Origin: Bacteroidales bacterium
GTDB lineage: Bacteria > Bacteroidota > Bacteroidia > Bacteroidales > WCHB1-69
DNA: 6,183 nucleotides
Direction: 5' to 3'
NCBI GenBank assembly: GCA_012518765.1
Contig: JAAYRN010000063.1
Location: forward strand, 1-6,183
Shown: piece after piece, positions 5,965 through 6,183 of the stretch
Numbering within the stretch: the stretch's first letter is position 1
How the letters are laid out: every line of letters begins with the position of its first letter
Notes under the pieces: generated by a model
What the model was told of the DNA's origin: nothing
Seen by the model: only the letters and a program-made list of their open reading frames with translations
Databases searched by the model: none
Position numbers and translations under genes: made by a program

Positions 5965-6183
5965 ATACTTCAAAAACCCTACTCCCACCCGCCACCATAT
6001 TATTTCCATTACCAGCCGTAATGGTTAGTTGCGGAAACAATCTTAATGAACACAATATCATCACTATATCTTGGTGTGGAACCATTTGTAGCGAACCTCC
6101 TATGTGTTATATTTCTGTACGCAAAGAACGACATTCTTACGAAATTATCAAAAGAAATAAAGCATTTGTTATCAATCTTGTTG
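5961..6183 (+). CDS. Flavin reductase-like (FMN-binding split barrel) protein, 3'-truncated
   Basis: The frame runs from ATG 5961 to the window edge, giving 74 residues and no stop. The start overlaps the preceding stop as ATGA, a common sign of translational coupling. Residues 13-74 fit the beginning of the flavin reductase-like/flavoredoxin family (PF01613): ILFPLPAVMVSCGN (13-26), where relatives have PVVLVTT, NIITISWCGTICSEPPMCYI (33-52), resembling the NVMTASWTGTVSHDPP stretch of relatives, then RKERHSYEIIKRNKAFVINL (54-73), resembling RYSYELIRESGEFVVNL. This FMN-binding half-barrel fold serves in NAD(P)H:flavin oxidoreductases and flavoredoxins; the specific reaction is not known here. 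It is likely cytoplasmic. The SCGN triplet context resembles a lipobox but falls in the first beta strand, so it is not a lipoprotein signal. Family assignment is fairly secure even though two thirds of the gene is missing. Confidence 0.82.
   Translation, partial: MNTSKTLLPPATILFPLPAVMVSCGNNLNEHNIITISWCGTICSEPPMCYISVRKERHSYEIIKRNKAFVINLV

Noticed and set aside
6018..6036. Lipobox-like AVMVSCGN in the last, partial gene
   Set aside because: It lies about 24 residues in, without a basic N-terminus or a clean hydrophobic helix (several prolines), and it aligns with the first strand of the flavin reductase fold.

Overview
The window is an AT-rich chromosomal segment, most likely from the Bacteroidota and probably the order Bacteroidales. 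The signs are the GpmA sequence type, the large Bacteroidota-type SurA/PpiD fold protein, a perfect Bacteroidota -7 box (TAnnTTTG) upstream of gpmA, and A/T-rich start regions without clear Shine-Dalgarno sequences. All eight supported genes are on the + strand. No RNA gene, mobile element, CRISPR array or credible minus-strand gene was found.

Left part (1-2494), cell envelope. A 5'-truncated periplasmic folding protein of the SurA_N/PpiD type is followed, after a 21-nt gap, by a small lipoprotein with an NTF2/DUF4878-like look and a very acidic tail. A strong intrinsic terminator closes this unit.

Middle (2495-3241). A membrane-anchored, circularly permuted NlpC/P60 (YiiX/YebB-like) putative hydrolase starts only 10 nt after the terminator hairpin, so that hairpin may also be the 5' leader of its mRNA. 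A 104-nt gap follows, carrying a good promoter candidate.

Right part (3242-6183), a tightly packed cytoplasmic operon: gpmA (glycolysis), a PPP-family metallophosphatase, trmD (tRNA m1G37 methyltransferase), a TrmH/SpoU-family RNA 2'-O-methyltransferase, and the start of a flavin-reductase-like (FMN-binding split barrel) gene that runs off the window. Junctions are 17 nt, an 11-nt overlap, 5 nt and a 4-nt ATGA overlap, which suggests co-transcription and translational coupling.

Most of the window is ordinary housekeeping sequence and I see no clear new biological system. The points most worth a second look are the terminator that doubles as a leader, the parvulin-like domain that has lost its usual histidines, and the grouping of glycolysis, a phosphatase and two knotted RNA methyltransferases in one operon.
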